Of a stretch of 64,000 nt of DNA, positions 62,701 through 64,000 are shown in pieces (the first letter of the stretch is position 1; each line of letters begins with the position of its first letter). The stretch is from Pratylenchus scribneri (taxonomy: Eukaryota; Nematoda; Chromadorea; Rhabditida; Pratylenchidae). The stretch is taken from assembly GCA_030063045.1 (NCBI GenBank), contig JAQSEB010000007.1, forward strand, positions 806,001-870,000. The letters run 5' to 3'. The translations under genes were made by a program, and so were the position numbers. The notes under the pieces were generated by a model. It saw nothing but the letters and a program-made list of their open reading frames with translations, was not told the DNA's origin and made no database searches.

Positions 62701-63804
62701 ATCAGAATTACAATTACAATCGCAAATCAGAATTACAATTACAATCGCAAATCAGAATTACAATTACAATCGCAAATCAGAATTACAATTGCAATCGCAA
62801 ATCAGAATTACAATTACAATTACAAATCAGAATTATAGTTGCAATTTAATAATTCAATTGTATGAAACTTTTCCCCCAAATATTTTCTTATGATGCATAA
62901 ACTAAACACAAGTCAGTATTATTTCCTCCAATGTTCCAATTTATAGTACTGTATTCCTACAAAGAGATCTCTCTTCTTTTATTCACATTTCAGTCCTTGC
63001 TTGAAGGCATGTCATCGCACAGTAGCAGCGAGGGAAAAAAGGAAAGATTTATTCACAATCAACAACAGAGATATCGTATTCTCTCTTCTTCTCATTTAGA
63101 GCTTAAGAGAAAATTCATGTTCGCCTCATCTTTATGTGAAAAAAAGGTACAAAAAGAAGATAAAATTTTTTGGACTTATAACTCATCTCAGACTAAACCA
63201 ATTTTGATGATTTTGGAATCATTTTAAAGGGCAAAAGATCCTCTGCCTAATTTGTATAATGGACATTGCCCTCAATCAATGTTCCCTTAAAAATTTTAAA
63301 TCAAAATTTGACTCACTTATATGATGGATGCTGATTCAAATGGCCATAAAGGGCATTCTTCTGTGCAGCCACTTGAACGGAACAAAGACGGCATGCCAAC
63401 TGGGTTTGGCCCTGGAATTCGGCGGATGCTGTCAATCGGCCAATTGCCTCGAAAAGGCAATCACGAGCGCGACAGAGGATACGGGGAAAGCATTCAGTCA
63501 GCAAATCCATTAGAATGCCTGGAATTATTCATCATTTTTGGATTATTTTCCCATCAAATATGTACCCATATCGCGACGATCCTCGATGAATTGTGTGCCC
63601 CGATGGACGGGATGCTCCTTTCCAATGTGTTCAAAAACCAAATGTTGATCTTGGAAACCGCGTTGGCATAATTTGCACACGAACAGTGCAGTTTTGCAAT
63701 GTCCATGAATATGCGAACGGATTGAGGCATCCGTGTTTGGCACTGATGTTGAGCACATTTGGCAGTCGAGTTGGTCGCCTCGATTTCGGAAACTTTTCAA
63801 TTTT
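59781..63804 (-). CDS. Multi-C2H2 zinc-finger protein, C-terminal part (5' part beyond right edge)
   Basis: Three exons join in phase: 63804-63566, 63518-63317, 60201-59781; the gene continues to the right. Visible fingers: CQMC...HIHGH, CKLCQRGFQDQHLVFEHIGK-EH, CRLCSVQV...LYGHLNQH and CKKCKFSCTEERGQLEHQRK-EH. The last finger's first Cys codon sits just after a splice junction. After the fingers come a hydrophobic stretch (YCVSLAFDVLLDTL), a basic KKRRGRKRKHK patch that could be a nuclear signal, and an acidic C-terminus. It is likely a nuclear DNA- or RNA-binding protein; I cannot name the orthologue. The 3.1-kb intron 60202-63316 is mostly satellite array B2. Confidence 0.7.
60355..62840 (+). 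repeat. 25/19-bp satellite array B2 (about 105 units)
   Basis: Nearly 2.5 kb of units CAAATCAGAATTACAATTA with or without CAATCG, plus CAATTGCAA variants. It fills most of a zinc-finger-gene intron, antisense to the gene. All three plus-strand frames are free of stop codons for about 2 kb because no frame of the unit contains one; this is not coding evidence. Confidence 0.97.
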
Positions 63805-64000
63805 CTGCGAGTACAAAAAATGGTTAATACATTTTTGTGTGTGTTTGTATTTGGGAAATATTTAATTTGCCGAAAAAACATTGAAATGGTTGGTTTATCT
63901 TAAAACCCATAAACCTTCTATTCAATCGATAAATCCCAAAATCATCTTTTTATTATGTTTTGGCTTCGATTTAATCATTTCTAATTTAGTTTTGAACCAT
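63805..64000. other. Right edge, probably intron of the zinc-finger gene
   Basis: AT-rich, with a TTTGTACTCGCAG-type acceptor at its left end on the minus strand. No exon is visible before the window ends. Confidence 0.4.

Noticed and set aside
60808..62893. Three overlapping open frames of over 600 codons
   Set aside because: All are satellite B translated in three frames, inside a zinc-finger-gene intron; no unique sequence, no splice support.

Overview
The window looks like nuclear DNA of a nematode. Genes are split by many short AT-rich introns with TTTCAG or TTTTAG acceptors. Same-strand gene pairs lie 160-210 bp apart, as in nematode operons, and splice-acceptor-like TTTCAG sites sit just upstream of several start codons, as expected for spliced-leader addition. 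The products include an HNF4-type nuclear receptor and a PERIOD/LIN-42 protein with the SYQ and LT motifs known from LIN-42. I suspect a plant-parasitic tylenchid from the overall style of the genome, but nothing in the window proves it.

Layout, left to right. Minus-strand NHP2 (4298-3686) precedes an ATRX/XNP-1 chromatin remodeller that starts at 3517 and runs off the left edge. Plus-strand genes follow: IPPK (inositol-pentakisphosphate 2-kinase, 5096-7052), a scramblase-like protein with a long low-complexity N-terminus (10629-17621), and an HNF4-type nuclear receptor (23456-28797). On the minus strand, DDX55 (37317-34385) and TOP3B (34221-30089) form a likely operon. A small membrane-protein gene lies nested inside DDX55 intron 1. 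ADRM1/Rpn13 is on plus (37885-39873). The PERIOD/LIN-42 gene is on minus (48408-41423). Minus-strand DYNLRB and ATAD3 (55216-50327) form another likely operon. A plus-strand single-pass membrane protein (about 56317-58451) and the C-terminal part of a multi-C2H2 protein (minus, 59781 to past 63804) close the window. Most exon junctions were worked out by hand and are phase-consistent, and several complete coding sequences close on a stop codon.

The non-coding part is dominated by repeats. (A) A 27-bp minisatellite forms four arrays, every one inside an intron of a different, unrelated gene (scramblase-like, nuclear receptor, TOP3B, ATAD3). (B) A 25/19-bp satellite forms two arrays, one in a zinc-finger-gene intron and one between ADRM1 and lin-42. 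(C) About 12 copies of a foldback element of roughly 300 bp, and (D) four copies of a second foldback family of roughly 330 bp, sit mostly in introns, notably those of the nuclear receptor and lin-42. Degenerate tRNA-like fragments are also scattered in introns and spacers.

The genes are a mix of housekeeping (snoRNP, ribosome biogenesis, proteasome, dynein, mitochondria, topoisomerase) and regulatory functions. Clustering appears to reflect operons rather than a shared pathway. I see no bacterial-type system, no CRISPR and no clear viral gene. The most distinctive feature is the set of intron-confined minisatellites and foldback elements.
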